64,000 nt of DNA from assembly GCF_000427825.1 (NCBI RefSeq), contig NZ_ATYT01000003.1, positions 386,156 to 450,155 on the forward strand, in the 5' to 3' direction. This stretch comes from Thermocrispum municipale DSM 44069 (lineage in GTDB: Bacteria > Actinomycetota > Actinomycetes > Mycobacteriales > Pseudonocardiaceae). The position numbers and the translations under genes were made by a program. The notes beneath the pieces were generated by a model. The model worked only from the letters and a program-made list of their open reading frames with translations, was not told the DNA's origin and ran no database searches. The stretch's first letter is position 1. Every line of letters begins with the position of its first letter. This document shows positions 1-12,219 of this stretch, piece by piece.

Positions 1-1
1 C

Positions 2-388
2 ATCTTTGCGGGCTGGAACACCTACGACTTCCCGCGCGTGCCCACCTGGCACCGCGACGGGATGATCATCATCGGGGATGCGGCGCATGCCACGTCCCCG
101 GCGTCCGGGCAGGGTGCCTCGATGGCGCTGGAAGACGCTGTGACGCTGGCGAAGTGCCTGCGTGACGTGCCGGATGTGGCGCGAGCGTTCGCCGCCTACG
201 AAGGCCTGCGACGCAAGCGGGTCGAGCGGATCGTCGCGATGGGCAAGCGCAACGGCGACGGCAAGGCGGTCGGACGGATCGGCCGGATGGTGCTCCCGCT
301 GGTGATGAAGTTCGCGGCCAGGGCGGCGGCGAGACAGAACTGGCTGTACGACCACCGGATCGACTGGGAGCAGCCGGTCGCGGCGTAA
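2..388 (+). CDS. FAD-dependent monooxygenase, C-terminal part (partial)
   Basis: The open frame enters from the left edge of the window without a start, so only the last ~128 residues are present. It carries the classic flavin-contact motif of aromatic-ring hydroxylases of the PF01494 type: GDAAHATSP followed by GQGASMALEDA, in which the Asp contacts the FAD ribityl chain. The downstream helices (YEGLRRKRVERIV) also fit that family. These enzymes use NAD(P)H and O2 to hydroxylate or epoxidise organic substrates; the substrate cannot be read from this fragment. The stop TAA is at 386-388, and priA begins 17 nt later on the same strand. The C-terminus is Ala/Arg-rich, as in actinobacterial homologues. 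Family assignment is firm, specific function unknown. Confidence 0.85.
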   Translation: MFAGWNTYDFPRVPTWHRDGMIIIGDAAHATSPASGQGASMALEDAVTLAKCLRDVPDVARAFAAYEGLRRKRVERIVAMGKRNGDGKAVGRIGRMVLPLVMKFAARAAARQNWLYDHRIDWEQPVAA

Positions 389-405
389 CCGGGTGTGGGG
401 CGCTC

Positions 406-2421
406 GTGATCTCCCCAGCGATTACCGTGATCGGAGTGAACGAGCGTCGTCCGGCCGAGCAGCGCCCCATCGCCCGGGTGCTGGTCGACGTTCCGCTGCC
501 GCACCTCGACCGTCCGTTCGACTACCGGGTGCAGGCGGCACACGCGGCCGATGCGGTGCCGGGCTGCCGGGTGAAGGTGCGGTTCGCCGGACAGCTGGTG
601 CAGGGCTACCTGCTCGATCGGGTCGACACCACCGAGCACGTTGGACGGCTGGCCTATCTCGAGCGGGTGATCTCTCCGGAGCCTGTGCTGTCGCCCGAAC
701 TGGCTGCGGTGGCGCGAGCGGTGGCCGACCGCTACGCCGGAACGGTCGCCGACGTCCTGCGCTTGGCCGTGCCGCCGCGCCACGCCCGAGTCGAGGCCGA
801 GGCGTCCGAGCCGGCTGCGCGGCCGCAAGCCCCGGGTGTCCCTACGCAATGGCAGCGCTACGAGCGCGGCGCGGCCTTGGTGAAGGCGCTGTCCTCCGGC
901 GTACAGGCCAAGGCCGTGTGGCAGGCGCTGCCCAACGAGGACTGGCCGCGCAGGCTGGCCGAGCTGGCCGCCACGGTTGCCGCCGCGGGGCGGTCCGCAG
1001 TGATCGTGGTGCCGGACCATCGGGACGTTGCCCGCGTGCACGCCGCCTGCGTCGCCTTGATGTCGGACGACGCGGTGGTGGCGCTCTCGGCGGACCTGGG
1101 GCCGGCTCGGCGCTACCGGCGGTGGCTCCGCGTGCGCCGGGGGGCCGCCCACGTCGTGGTCGGAACCCGGGCGGCGATGTTCGCGCCGGTGCACCGGCCG
1201 GGCTTGTTCGTCGTGTGGGACGACGGCGACGACCTGCACGCCGAGCCACGCGCGCCGTATCCACACGTCCGCGATGTCCTCGTGCTGAGAGCACACCAAG
1301 ACGGCGCGAGCTTCGTGGCAGGCGGGTTCGCCCGGACCGCGGAGGCGCAGCTGCTCGTGGAAAGTGGTTGGGCGCACGAGGTGATCGCGCGACGTTCGGT
1401 CGTCCGTGAACATGCACCGCGCGTGTCGGGTACCGGGGACGACTTCGAACAGGCCAGGGACCCGGCGGCGAACACCGCACGCCTGCCTGCCGTGGCCTTC
1501 GAAGCCGCCCGTGCCGCGCTGGACGCCGAAGCTCCGGTGCTGGTGCAGGTTCCCCGGCGGGGGTACGTGCCCGCGCTGGCCTGCGCGCAATGCCGCACGC
1601 CCGCCCGCTGCCGGCGGTGCGCGGGGCCGCTCGGTCTGCCGGCCAAAGGTTCGCACGAGGCTCGACCACCGGCGTGCCGCTGGTGCGGCGCGGTCGAACC
1701 GACGTTCCGCTGCGCGGCCTGTGGATCCGCGCGTTTACGCGCCCAGGTCGTCGGAGCCGGGCGGACCGCCGAAGAACTGGGCCGAGCATTCCCCGGCACG
1801 ACGGTTCGCACCTCCGGCGGCGACGAGGTGCTGGCCACCGTGCCGTCCGGTCCGCAGCTCGTGGTGGCAACACCGGGCGCAGAACCCGTGGTCGAAGGCG
1901 GCTACGGCGCGGCCTTGTTGCTCGACGGATGGGCCCTGCTCGGGCGGCCGGATCTGCGGGCGGCCGAGGAGACCCTGCGGAGGTGGATGACGGCCGCTGC
2001 CATGGTGCGACCCGCGGATCAAGGCGGCCGAGTCGTCGTCGGCGCCGACACTGCGTTGCGCACGGTTCAGGCGCTCATCCGGTGGGATCCGGCCGGCCAC
2101 GCGCAGCGCGAGCTCGCCGAACGTGAAGAGCTCGGCTTCCCGCCCGCGCGCCGGATGGCGTCGGTGCAAGGAGTGGCGCACGCGGTGGCGAAGACCGTGG
2201 CCGAGATCGACCTGCCCGCGTCGGCCGAAGTGCTCGGACCGGTACCGGTGCACGTGCCGCGAGCCACCGGAGACGAAGAGCACGAGCGGGCCCTGATCCG
2301 GGTTCCACGCGGCGACGGCAAGGCGCTGGCAGCCGCGCTGGCGCGGGTGCAAGCTCAGCGCACGGCACGCAAAGAACCGGACTCGATCCGGGTACAACTC
2401 GACCCGCTCGAGGTGATCTGA
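406..2421 (+). CDS. priA: PriA-like primosomal protein N', probably without helicase activity
   Basis: PriA restarts stalled replication forks. This 671-residue protein keeps the N-terminal 3'-DNA-binding domain ([13 protein letters not shown], residues ~25-110) and a central cysteine cluster (CAQC, CRRC, CRWC, CAAC, ~residues 390-445) that matches the PriA zinc-binding insert. The helicase core is degenerate. Where Walker A should lie I read [15 protein letters not shown] with no GxGKT, and the DEEH box is replaced by [10 protein letters not shown]. Loss of these motifs is known for actinobacterial PriA, so it probably acts as a structural fork-binding factor. The GTG start at 406 is chosen because the conserved N-terminus follows within 20 residues; a later start would cut into it. 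The gene stands 5' of fmt and rsmB, its usual actinobacterial context. Confidence 0.88.
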   Translation: MISPAITVIGVNERRPAEQRPIARVLVDVPLPHLDRPFDYRVQAAHAADAVPGCRVKVRFAGQLVQGYLLDRVDTTEHVGRLAYLERVISPEPVLSPELAAVARAVADRYAGTVADVLRLAVPPRHARVEAEASEPAARPQAPGVPTQWQRYERGAALVKALSSGVQAKAVWQALPNEDWPRRLAELAATVAAAGRSAVIVVPDHRDVARVHAACVALMSDDAVVALSADLGPARRYRRWLRVRRGAAHVVVGTRAAMFAPVHRPGLFVVWDDGDDLHAEPRAPYPHVRDVLVLRAHQDGASFVAGGFARTAEAQLLVESGWAHEVIARRSVVREHAPRVSGTGDDFEQARDPAANTARLPAVAFEAARAALDAEAPVLVQVPRRGYVPALACAQCRTPARCRRCAGPLGLPAKGSHEARPPACRWCGAVEPTFRCAACGSARLRAQVVGAGRTAEELGRAFPGTTVRTSGGDEVLATVPSGPQLVVATPGAEPVVEGGYGAALLLDGWALLGRPDLRAAEETLRRWMTAAAMVRPADQGGRVVVGADTALRTVQALIRWDPAGHAQRELAEREELGFPPARRMASVQGVAHAVAKTVAEIDLPASAEVLGPVPVHVPRATGDEEHERALIRVPRGDGKALAAALARVQAQRTARKEPDSIRVQLDPLEVI

Positions 2422-2473
2422 CCGGGCTGCGGTGCACGTCACCCCGGCCCTCGCCCGTAGACTTCGGCGCACT

Positions 2474-3406
2474 ATGCGTGTGGTGTTCGCCGGTACTCCC
2501 GAGGTCGCGGTTCCCTCCCTGAAGCTGCTGATCGACTCGCCCCGTCACGACGTGGTCGCGGTGCTTGCGCGCCCGGACGCGCGGGCGGGCCGTGGGCGCA
2601 AGGTGAAGCGGTCGCCGGTCGGCAGCCTGGCCGACGAGCACGGCATCGAGGTGCTCACTCCGGAACGTCCCAGCGACCCCGAGTTCCTCGACCGCTTGCG
2701 CGAGTTGGCCCCGGACATCTGCCCGGTCGTCGCCTACGGTGGTCTGCTCGGCCAGAAAGCACTGGACATCCCGCGGCACGGCTGGGTCAACCTGCACTTC
2801 TCGCTGCTGCCCGCATGGCGCGGCGCGGCTCCCGTGCAGGCCGCCATCCGGGCAGGCGACGAGATCACCGGCGCCTCGGTCTTCCAGATCGTGCGCGAAT
2901 TGGACGCGGGACCGGTCTACGGCGTGATGACCGAGACCATCCGCCCCGACGACACCGCGGGGTCGCTGCTGGACCGGCTGTCCGTCTCGGGCGCCGAACT
3001 GCTGCTCAGGACGCTGGACGGTATCGAGGCGGGTGTGTTGCGGGCCGAGCCGCAGCCGGCCGACGGCGTGAGCTACGCACCCAAGGTCACCGTCGAGGAC
3101 GCCAAGATCGACTTCACCGCACCCGCCGTGGCCGTGGAGCGGATGATCCGGGCGATGACGCCCGACCCTGGTGCCTGGGCCGAGTTCCGGGGCGAGCGCC
3201 TCAAGATCGCGCCGGTGCAGATCGTCGACCAGCCGGACCCCGCGCTGCCGCCGGGGGAGTTGCGGGTCGAGCGCAAACGCGTGCTGGTCGGCACCGCCAC
3301 CGCCGCGCTGAGCTTGGGTGAGGTGCAGGCGCAGGGACGCAAGCGCATGAGCGCCACCGACTGGGCACGAGGCGCCCGCATCGAGGCAGGGGAGCGGTTG
3401 TCATGA
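2474..3406 (+). CDS. fmt: methionyl-tRNA formyltransferase
   Basis: Formylates Met-tRNA(fMet) from 10-formyl-THF to make the bacterial initiator tRNA. At 310 residues it has the family's usual length. It opens with [16 protein letters not shown], the canonical N-terminus, which fixes the ATG at 2474; an in-frame GTG at 2432 would add 14 non-conserved residues. The catalytic segment [15 protein letters not shown] (Asn and His of the formyl-transfer site) lies around residue 105, and a second active-site region with a conserved Asp ([10 protein letters not shown]) around 142. A TAGACT box at 2458-2463 ends 10 nt before the ATG and may be a local -10 element giving a very short leader. The stop overlaps the rsmB start by 4 nt (ATGA), so the two are probably translationally coupled. 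Confidence 0.96.
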   Translation: MRVVFAGTPEVAVPSLKLLIDSPRHDVVAVLARPDARAGRGRKVKRSPVGSLADEHGIEVLTPERPSDPEFLDRLRELAPDICPVVAYGGLLGQKALDIPRHGWVNLHFSLLPAWRGAAPVQAAIRAGDEITGASVFQIVRELDAGPVYGVMTETIRPDDTAGSLLDRLSVSGAELLLRTLDGIEAGVLRAEPQPADGVSYAPKVTVEDAKIDFTAPAVAVERMIRAMTPDPGAWAEFRGERLKIAPVQIVDQPDPALPPGELRVERKRVLVGTATAALSLGEVQAQGRKRMSATDWARGARIEAGERLS

Positions 3407-4875
3407 GCGCCCAGCAAGGCAGGCCCGACCGACCCAAACCCCGGGCAGGCAGGCAGCGCCCTGGCCGGCCGGACCGGCGCAGGCCCGCTCCGCGCAGGCC
3501 GAGCCCACGCAGGCTGAGCGACGTCGATCCGGTACGGCAGGCCGCCTTCGACGTGCTGCGCGCCGTCCGTGAGCGCGACGCCTACGCGAACCTCGTGCTG
3601 CCCCAGCTGCTGCGCGAGCGGAAGATCACCGGCCGCGACGCCGCCCTGGCCACCGAGCTCGCCTACGGTGCCGCGCGGGCCCGCGGTCTGCTGGACGCGA
3701 TCATCGACGCCTGCGTCGACCGCGGTCTGTCCAGCGTGGACGGCCCGGTGCTGGACGCCCTCCGGCTCGGCACCTACCAGTTGCTGCGCACCCGCATCCC
3801 GGAACACGCGGCGGTGACGTCGACGGTCGACCTGGCGCGGGAAGCCGCCGGGTCCTACGTCGCCGGGTTCGTCAACGCCGTGATGCGCAAGGTTGCCGAC
3901 AAGGACGAGGCCGCCTGGATCGAGCAGCTGGCGCCCTCGGTCGAGGACGACCCGATCGGGCACCACGCGCTGCGGACCGCGCACCCCCGCTGGATCGCCC
4001 GCGCCTTCGCCGAGGCGCTGGGCGACAAGGGAGCCGAACTGGCCGCCGCGCTCGAGGCCGATGACGAACGGCCGGACGTGCACCTGGTGGCGCGACCAGG
4101 GGAGATCAGTGCGGACGAGCTGGCCGCCGTCTCCGGCGGTGACGTGGCGCCTTACTCGCCGTACGGCGTGCGGCTGGCCGCCGGCGCAGGCGACCCGGGC
4201 GAACTCGAACCGGTACGCGAGCGGTTGGCAGCCGTTCAGGACGAGGGCAGCCAGTTGTGTGCGCTCGCCCTGGCATCCGCGCCCATCGAAGGGTCCGACA
4301 CCAGGTGGCTGGACCTGTGTGCGGGGCCGGGCGGCAAGGCGGCGCTGCTCGGCGCGCTGGCCGACACCGTGGGAGCCACCCTCGACGCGGTGGAGAAAGC
4401 CCCACACCGCGCCAAGCTGATCGAGACCGCCACCGAAGGGCTTCCGGTCACCGTGCACGTCGCCGACGGCAGGGACAGCGGGCTGGAACCGGGTTACGAC
4501 CGGGTGCTGGTCGACGCACCGTGCACCGGGCTGGGCGCGCTGCGCAGGAGACCGGAGGCGCGCTGGCGGCGTCAACCGAACGACGTGTCGGACCTGGTGG
4601 CGCTGCAGACCGAGCTGCTCACCGCCGCGATGGATCTGGCACGACCTGGCGGTGTCGTGGCGTACGTGGTGTGCTCGCCACACCTGGCGGAGACCGAAGG
4701 CGTGGTCGGTGACGTCGTGCGCACGACCGGCGCCGAGGTCCTCGACACCCGCGAACAATTCGCCGGGGTCGATCAACTGGGTGACGGACCGTACGTGCAA
4801 CTGTGGCCGCACCGGCATGGCACCGACGCGATGTTCTGTGCGCTGCTACGCAAAACGCGAGGAGAGCAGGGGTGA
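3403..4875 (+). CDS. rsmB: 16S rRNA (cytosine-967-C5)-methyltransferase, RsmB/Fmu
   Basis: SAM-dependent m5C methyltransferase of 16S rRNA, 490 residues. The first ~38 residues are an Arg/Pro-rich, probably disordered and RNA-binding tail. A NusB-like RNA-binding domain follows (about 40-180), then the Rossmann methyltransferase domain. Visible motifs are the SAM loop [13 protein letters not shown] (near residue 304), [19 protein letters not shown] (motif IV with its product-release Cys, near 372) and [13 protein letters not shown] (motif VI, whose Cys is the expected nucleophile, near 424). The ATG at 3403 overlaps the fmt stop by 4 nt, and coupling of fmt with rsmB/fmu is common in bacteria. 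The second Cys sits in a slightly altered context (VCSPH instead of TCS), but both cysteines are present, so I expect activity. Confidence 0.94.
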   Translation: MSAQQGRPDRPKPRAGRQRPGRPDRRRPAPRRPSPRRLSDVDPVRQAAFDVLRAVRERDAYANLVLPQLLRERKITGRDAALATELAYGAARARGLLDAIIDACVDRGLSSVDGPVLDALRLGTYQLLRTRIPEHAAVTSTVDLAREAAGSYVAGFVNAVMRKVADKDEAAWIEQLAPSVEDDPIGHHALRTAHPRWIARAFAEALGDKGAELAAALEADDERPDVHLVARPGEISADELAAVSGGDVAPYSPYGVRLAAGAGDPGELEPVRERLAAVQDEGSQLCALALASAPIEGSDTRWLDLCAGPGGKAALLGALADTVGATLDAVEKAPHRAKLIETATEGLPVTVHVADGRDSGLEPGYDRVLVDAPCTGLGALRRRPEARWRRQPNDVSDLVALQTELLTAAMDLARPGGVVAYVVCSPHLAETEGVVGDVVRTTGAEVLDTREQFAGVDQLGDGPYVQLWPHRHGTDAMFCALLRKTRGEQG

Positions 4876-4926
4876 CGAAGGCGTGACGGGCGCGATGCGC
4901 AGGACCGCAGGTGACTCAGGGGTAAC

Positions 4927-4932
4927 TAGAAT
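4927..4932 (+). promoter_or_regulatory. candidate -10 element for leaderless rpe mRNA
   Basis: TAGAAT matches the actinobacterial TANNNT -10 consensus and lies 7 nt before the GTG at 4940, so transcription would begin at or within one base of the start codon. No convincing -35 is seen. It would give rpe its own promoter inside the priA-fmt-rsmB-rpe series. Based on pattern only. Confidence 0.5.
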
Positions 4933-4939
4933 TCCTCAC

Positions 4940-5617
4940 GTGAGTAACCGTCCGATGATCGCACCCAGCATCTTGTCCGCCGACTTCTCGCGCCTCGGGG
5001 ACGAGATTCGTGCGGTTTCCGGCGAGGGAGATCAGCGCGCGGACTGGGTGCACGTGGACGTCATGGACGGTCACTTCGTGCCCAACCTGACGCTGGGCCT
5101 TCCGGTGGTGGAGTCGCTGATCGGCGTCAGCGAGGTGCCGATCGACTGCCATCTGATGATCGAGGACCCGGACCGATGGGCGCCCGCGTACGCCGAAGCC
5201 GGCGCGTACAACGTCACGGTGCACGCCGAGGCCGCCACCGACCCGGTGATGCTGGCCAAGAACTTGCGGGCGGCCGGGGCCAAAGCGGGCCTGTCCATCA
5301 AGCCGCAGACCGCGCTGGACGACTTCGTCGACGTGCTCAAGCACTACGACACGCTGCTCGTCATGTCGGTCGAGCCCGGTTTCGGTGGTCAGTCGTTCAT
5401 CCCGCACGTGCTGGAAAAGGTGCGCAGGGCGCGCAACCTGGTCGACACCGGCCACTTGAAGTTGCTGGTGGAGATCGACGGCGGCATCAACGCCGACACG
5501 ATCGAGCAGGCGGCCGAGGCGGGGGTGGACTGCTTCGTGGCGGGCACGGCGGTGTACAACGCCGACGACCCCGGCAAAGCCATCGCCGCGCTGCGTCGCA
5601 AGGCAGCGGAAGTCTGA
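4940..5617 (+). CDS. rpe: ribulose-phosphate 3-epimerase
   Basis: Interconverts ribulose-5-phosphate and xylulose-5-phosphate in the non-oxidative pentose phosphate pathway. The product is a 225-residue TIM-barrel protein. Diagnostic stretches are [14 protein letters not shown] at the N-terminus, [16 protein letters not shown] (metal-binding His and catalytic Asp), [10 protein letters not shown] and VEIDGGIN near the C-terminus. I chose the GTG at 4940 over the ATG at 4955 because it lies 7 nt after a TAGAAT box, as expected for a leaderless mRNA, and no Shine-Dalgarno sequence precedes either codon. It sits between rsmB and ribE. The other pentose-phosphate genes of the window are ~20 kb away in a separate operon, so rpe is regulated apart from them. 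Confidence 0.95.
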   Translation: MSNRPMIAPSILSADFSRLGDEIRAVSGEGDQRADWVHVDVMDGHFVPNLTLGLPVVESLIGVSEVPIDCHLMIEDPDRWAPAYAEAGAYNVTVHAEAATDPVMLAKNLRAAGAKAGLSIKPQTALDDFVDVLKHYDTLLVMSVEPGFGGQSFIPHVLEKVRRARNLVDTGHLKLLVEIDGGINADTIEQAAEAGVDCFVAGTAVYNADDPGKAIAALRRKAAEV

Positions 5618-5651
5618 CGAGCCCGCGCGCGGGCCGGGGAAGGGAGATGCC

Positions 5652-6259
5652 GTGTTTACCGGACTGGTCGAGGAAGTCGGCGAGGTCGTCGGCATCGACG
5701 AGGTGCCCAATGCCGCGCGACTGACCATCTCCGGTCCGGAGGTGACCACCGACGCCGAGCACGGCGATTCGATCGCGGTCAACGGCGTGTGCCTGACGGT
5801 GGTCGACGTCGCCGGGACGTCGTTCACCGTGGACGTGGTGCACGAAACGCTCGCGCGCACCAGCCTGGCGAAAGCCCGGGTCGGGCACCGGGTGAACCTG
5901 GAACGAGCGGCCGCGGTCGGTGACCGGCTGGGCGGCCACATCGTGCAGGGTCACGTGGACGGCACCGGCACGTTCGTCGACCGGGACGAGGTGGGGGTGA
6001 CCCGATTCACCTTGCCTGCGCGACTGGCGCGGTATGTGGTGGAGAAAGGCTCCATCGCCGTCGACGGGGTGTCGCTCACCGTGGCGTCGGTGACCGATCC
6101 CGGCGACGGTGAGCAGGCCGAGTTCAGCGTGGCGCTGATCCCGACCACCTTGGAGATGACCATCCTCGGCGGTCTGGTTCCCGGCGACCCGGTGAACATC
6201 GAGGTCGACGTGCTGGCGAAGTACGTCGAGAGGCTGATCGGACGAACGGGTGATGTGCA

Positions 6260-6263
<4 letters not shown>
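5652..6263 (+). CDS. ribE: riboflavin synthase, alpha subunit
   Basis: Catalyses the last step of riboflavin formation, the dismutation of two 6,7-dimethyl-8-ribityllumazine molecules. The 203-residue protein shows the internally duplicated lumazine-binding barrels expected of the family. The first starts at the canonical [10 protein letters not shown], contains NGVCLTV (~residue 45) and closes with [12 protein letters not shown]. The second repeats the pattern with VSLTVAS (~residue 140) and a C-terminal dimer helix ([15 protein letters not shown]). The GTG start at 5652 follows a purine-rich ribosome-binding site (GGAAGGGAG). The stop overlaps ribBA by 4 nt (GTGA). It heads a ribE-ribBA-ribH operon; the 34-nt gap to rpe is too short for an FMN riboswitch, and I see none of its conserved elements. 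Confidence 0.96.
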
Positions 6264-8591
<2,328 letters not shown>

Positions 8592-8594
8592 GGC

Positions 8595-9404
8595 TCACTC
8601 GCCGAAGGCGAGGTCGACCACGACGGGAGCGTGGTCGGACGGCGGACCCGTGGTGCTGTCCTTGCGGGCGTTGCGGTCGACGTAGGCGTCGCGCACGGCT
8701 GCGGTGAACGCCTCGTTGCCGTAGACGAGGTCGATGCGCATTCCGTTGTTCTTGGGAAACGCCAGCTGGCGGTAGTCCCAGTAGGTGTACGGCCGGTCGC
8801 CCTTCAATGCGCGCGGCATCACCTCGGCCAGTCCGGACGAGCGCAAGTCAGCGAGGGCCCGGCGTTCCGGTTCGGTGACGTGTGTGGACTCGGCGAAGTC
8901 GGCGATGTCGTAGACGTCCTCGTCGGTCGGCGCCACGTTGAAGTCACCGAGCAGCGCGAACGGTTCATCGGTCAGTTCGGCCGCGACCGTGCGCTGCACG
9001 GCCGCCAGCCACTCGAGCTTGTAATCGAAATGGGGGTGGTCGGGTGCCCGGCCGTTCGGCACGTACAGCGACCACACCCGGACGCCGCCGCAGGTGGCAC
9101 CGATGGCACGGCGCTGCGGCGCCCCGAACAGCGCGCCTTCGTCGACGAAGTCCGGCTCTCCGACCAGACCGCGCGTGACATCGGCCAGGCCGACCCGCGA
9201 GAGGATGGCCACGCCGTTCCAGCGGCCCGCGCAATAGGTGGCTGCCTGGTAGCCGAGTTCGCCGACTTCGTCGTGCGGAAACGCCGCATCGGAGCACTTC
9301 AGTTCCTGCAGGCACAGCACGTCGGGTTCGGCGACGCCCAGCCAGTCGAGCAGCCGCGGGGTCCGGGCGACGACGGAGTTGACGTTCCAGGTGGCGATCC
9401 GCAC
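8595..9404 (-). CDS. xth: exodeoxyribonuclease III family AP endonuclease
   Basis: A Mg2+-dependent nuclease of the exonuclease III / AP endonuclease 1 family, acting in base excision repair at abasic sites. The 269-residue protein has every family landmark in order: MRIATWNVNSV (metal-binding Asn), CLQELKC (metal-binding Glu), SLYVPNG (catalytic Tyr), LLGDFNVAPTDEDVYD (catalytic Asp/Asn pair), NGMRIDLVYGN and the C-terminal PSDHAPVVVDL with the general-base His. The start is GTG at 9404, preceded by GGAG. It lies 7 nt after the maleylpyruvate-isomerase-like gene on the same strand, so the two probably form a transcription unit. It converges with the rib operon, whose last stop is 3 nt away. 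Confidence 0.94.
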   Translation of the reverse strand: MRIATWNVNSVVARTPRLLDWLGVAEPDVLCLQELKCSDAAFPHDEVGELGYQAATYCAGRWNGVAILSRVGLADVTRGLVGEPDFVDEGALFGAPQRRAIGATCGGVRVWSLYVPNGRAPDHPHFDYKLEWLAAVQRTVAAELTDEPFALLGDFNVAPTDEDVYDIADFAESTHVTEPERRALADLRSSGLAEVMPRALKGDRPYTYWDYRQLAFPKNNGMRIDLVYGNEAFTAAVRDAYVDRNARKDSTTGPPSDHAPVVVDLAFGE

Positions 9405-9411
9405 GCGTGCG

Positions 9412-10188
9412 CTAGCTCCAGTTGATCCGCACGGTCTGCGCCCAGCTGTTCAGCAACTCGGCGTCCCCGCTGGCGTTGAGGTCGCCGAACGTGATCCGGT
9501 TCCACAGCGCCAGGTACAGCTGGGTCGCCGGGCCGCGCACGGTCGCGTCCGCGTCACCCGCGTCGCTCACCCGCTCGGTGACGACCGGATCGGAGCTGAT
9601 CGTCATGCGCCACGCGGCGGGCCGGTCGGTGGCCTGCACGACCATGGTCTTGGGCTCCTCGCTGCGCAGCTTGTGCCGCCTGCGCGGCAGGAACGCGGTC
9701 AGCAGCTCGTCGATGCCGTCCACCGCGACGTCCGGCTTCACCGGGGTCAGCGCGCCCGCGGCCTGCTCGGCGTCCACCCGGTGCACGGTCGTCTCGTGAG
9801 TCTGCCTGCGCACCCAGAACAGCAACGGCGACTCAGCGGGCAGGAAGTGCCAGCATTCCAGGTCTTCCGGAGCGGCCTCGAGCGTGCGGACGAGCTCCGC
9901 ATGGCCTTCGGAGAACCAGCTCAGCAACTCGTCGTCCGGCGGGCGGAACTCGGCGTCCTTGATCGGGTCGCCGCCGCGGACCGGACGGTACTTGTCGCTG
10001 GCTTCACCGACGATCAGGGTCGCCCACCGGTGCACGGTCCCGGTGTGGAACAGCAAGTCGCGGACCGTCCAGCCGGGACAGCTGGGCACGTCGGCGGACA
10101 GTCCAGCCTTCCCGGAAGCCTCGGCCATGCGCTCGCCCGCCTCACGCAGCGCGGGTAGGAGTTCGGAAGTCTGCACGGTTGGCAGCAT
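9412..10188 (-). CDS. maleylpyruvate isomerase family mycothiol-dependent enzyme (DinB-like)
   Basis: A 258-residue protein of the actinobacterial family known as 'maleylpyruvate isomerase family mycothiol-dependent enzyme'. The N-terminal four-helix DinB-like bundle has the typical signature VPSCPGWTVRDLLFHTGTVHRWA (residues ~33-55), whose His belongs to the metal site. A second His follows in RQTHETTVHRVDAE (~130). The C-terminal half has the SCP2-like fold seen in the family. Members use mycothiol as thiol cofactor, in keeping with an actinobacterial host, but the substrate of this paralogue is not inferable. ATG start at 10188. It is divergent from uvrC and followed closely by xth. Confidence 0.85.
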   Translation of the reverse strand: MLPTVQTSELLPALREAGERMAEASGKAGLSADVPSCPGWTVRDLLFHTGTVHRWATLIVGEASDKYRPVRGGDPIKDAEFRPPDDELLSWFSEGHAELVRTLEAAPEDLECWHFLPAESPLLFWVRRQTHETTVHRVDAEQAAGALTPVKPDVAVDGIDELLTAFLPRRRHKLRSEEPKTMVVQATDRPAAWRMTISSDPVVTERVSDAGDADATVRGPATQLYLALWNRITFGDLNASGDAELLNSWAQTVRINWS

Positions 10189-10260
10189 GCCACGGATGAT
10201 CAGTCACGGGCAGTCCCGCCGCCGGTGGGCGGTAGCTCGATCGATGTCGGACACCGGTCG

Positions 10261-10266
10261 TAGGCT
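10261..10266 (+). promoter_or_regulatory. candidate -10 element for leaderless uvrC mRNA
   Basis: TAGGCT fits TANNNT and stops 6 nt before the uvrC GTG at 10273. A weak TCGATC at 10237-10242, 18 nt upstream, could serve as -35 (half of the consensus positions match). No Shine-Dalgarno sequence is present between box and start. Confidence 0.45.
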
Positions 10267-10272
10267 GGGGGC

Positions 10273-12219
10273 GTGCCCCGAGTCGACTACCGCCCGTCCC
10301 CGGGCACGATCCCCGACGCACCTGGCGTGTACAAGTTCCGGGACGCAGGCAACCGGGTCATCTACGTCGGCAAGGCCAAGAGCCTGCGCAGTAGGTTGAG
10401 TTCCTACTTCGCCGACCCGGCCCAGCTGCACCCGCGCACCCGGCAGATGGTGACCAGCGCGGCAGGCGTCGAGTGGACCGTGGTCTCCACCGAGGTCGAG
10501 GCGCTGCAGCTGGAATACAACTGGATCAAGGAGTTCGACCCGCGGTTCAACGTCCGTTACCGCGACGACAAGTCGTATCCGGTGCTGGCGGTGACGTTGA
10601 ACGAGGAGTACCCGCGGCCGCACGTCTATCGCGGCCCGCGGCGCAAAGGGGTGCGCTACTTCGGGCCGTACGCCCATGCCTGGGCGATCCGCGAGACGTT
10701 GGACCTGCTGCTGCGGGTGTTCCCGGCGCGTACGTGCTCCAACGGGGTGTTCAAGCGGCACCAGCAGATCGGCAGGCCGTGCCTGCTCGGCTACATCGAC
10801 AAGTGCTCCGCCCCCTGCGTCGGCAGGGTTTCCGCCGAGGAGCACCGGCAGATCGTGGACGACCTGTGCGAGTTCCTCGCCGGCCGCACGGACGCGATGC
10901 AGAAGCGGCTGGAGCGGGAGATGAACGAGGCCGCCGAGCAGCTGGAGTTCGAGCGGGCCGCCCGGTTGCGCGACGACCTGGGCGCGCTGCGGCGGGCGAA
11001 CGAGAAGCAGGCGGTGGTGTTCGGCGACGGCACGGACGCCGACGTGGTGGCCTTCGCCTATGACGACCTGGAGGCCGCGGTGCAGGTCTTCCACGTGCGC
11101 GGCGGACGGGTGCGCGGTCAGCGTGGCTGGGTGGTCGACATCGACGAGATCCCCGGCGACTCCGAACAGGTGCAAGCACGGTTGACCGGCCAGTTCCTCG
11201 CGCAGTTCTACGGCGAGGAGGTCGACGTCGCCGAGCGCACGGCGGGCGAGGGCTCACCGGTGCCGAAGCAGGTTCTGGTGCCCGCGCTGCCGGAGGACGT
11301 GGACGCGATCACGGAGTGGCTGTCGTCGCTGCGTGGGTCCAAGGTGCACATCCGCGTGCCGCAGCGCGGTGACAAGCGGGCGCTGGCCGAGACGGTGGAG
11401 CGCAACGCCAAGGAAGCGCTGACCCAGCACAAGATGCGTCGCGCCGGTGACCTGACGGCGCGCTCGGCCGCGTTGAACGAGCTGCAGGAGGCGTTGGGGC
11501 TGGACACCGCGCCGCTGCGGATCGAGTGCGTGGACGTCAGCCACATCCAGGGTGCGGACGTGGTGGCTTCGCTGGTGGTGTTCGAGGACGCGCTGCCGCG
11601 CAAGTCCGAGTACCGCCGCTTCGCCATTCGCGATGCGGCGGACAAGGGCGACGTCGCCGCGATCGCCGAAGTGGTGCGGCGCCGCTTCGCCCGCTACAAG
11701 TCCGAGACGCAGCAGGCCGAGGGTGAGCGCCCGGGCATCGACCCGGAGACCGGGCGTCCGAAGAAGTTCGCCTACCCGCCGAACCTGCTGGTCGTCGACG
11801 GCGCGGGTCCGCAGGCGACGGCCGCCGCGGAGGTGCTCTCCGACATGGGCATCACCGATGTGGCGGTGATCGGCCTGGCCAAGCGGCTGGAAGAGGTGTG
11901 GCAGCCCGCCGAGCCGTACCCGGTGATCCTGCCGCGCTCGTCCGAGTCGCTGTACCTGCTGCAGCGTGTGCGGGACGAGGCGCATCGCTTCGCCATCACC
12001 TACCACCGGGACAAGCGGGCCCGGCGCGTGCGAGCATCGGAACTGGACAAGGTGCCTGGGCTGGGGCAGGCACGCAAACAAGCCTTGATCAAGCATTTCG
12101 GGTCGGTCAAGCGACTCAAAGAGGCTTCCGTGGAGGACATCGCCCAGGTGAAGGGCTTCGGCAAGACGACGGCGGCGAAGATCTACGCCGCACTGCACGA
12201 GGAACAGGGGACGACATGA
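10273..12219 (+). CDS. uvrC: excinuclease ABC subunit C
   Basis: Makes the dual incisions of nucleotide excision repair after UvrAB has found the lesion. The 648 residues contain, in order, a GIY-YIG nuclease domain ([27 protein letters not shown], ~16-100; 3' incision), a cysteine cluster typical of UvrC ([10 protein letters not shown]...[13 protein letters not shown], ~155-185), a UvrB-binding UVR motif ([21 protein letters not shown]), an RNase H-like endonuclease domain ([22 protein letters not shown] and [10 protein letters not shown]; 5' incision) and a C-terminal tandem helix-hairpin-helix ([20 protein letters not shown]). The GTG at 10273 gives the standard N-terminus. It overlaps rapZ by 4 nt; the uvrC-rapZ-yvcK-whiA order is a hallmark of Actinobacteria. 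Confidence 0.97.
   Translation: MPRVDYRPSPGTIPDAPGVYKFRDAGNRVIYVGKAKSLRSRLSSYFADPAQLHPRTRQMVTSAAGVEWTVVSTEVEALQLEYNWIKEFDPRFNVRYRDDKSYPVLAVTLNEEYPRPHVYRGPRRKGVRYFGPYAHAWAIRETLDLLLRVFPARTCSNGVFKRHQQIGRPCLLGYIDKCSAPCVGRVSAEEHRQIVDDLCEFLAGRTDAMQKRLEREMNEAAEQLEFERAARLRDDLGALRRANEKQAVVFGDGTDADVVAFAYDDLEAAVQVFHVRGGRVRGQRGWVVDIDEIPGDSEQVQARLTGQFLAQFYGEEVDVAERTAGEGSPVPKQVLVPALPEDVDAITEWLSSLRGSKVHIRVPQRGDKRALAETVERNAKEALTQHKMRRAGDLTARSAALNELQEALGLDTAPLRIECVDVSHIQGADVVASLVVFEDALPRKSEYRRFAIRDAADKGDVAAIAEVVRRRFARYKSETQQAEGERPGIDPETGRPKKFAYPPNLLVVDGAGPQATAAAEVLSDMGITDVAVIGLAKRLEEVWQPAEPYPVILPRSSESLYLLQRVRDEAHRFAITYHRDKRARRVRASELDKVPGLGQARKQALIKHFGSVKRLKEASVEDIAQVKGFGKTTAAKIYAALHEEQGTT

Noticed and set aside
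5618..5651. FMN riboswitch before the rib genes
   Set aside because: Only 34 bp separate rpe and ribE and no conserved RFN-element segments are visible.
8598..8612. CTCGCC-GAA-GGCGAG hairpin at the end of xth as a bidirectional terminator
   Set aside because: The 6-bp stem lies within the xth coding end, has no U-tract on either strand and is expected by chance in such GC-rich sequence.
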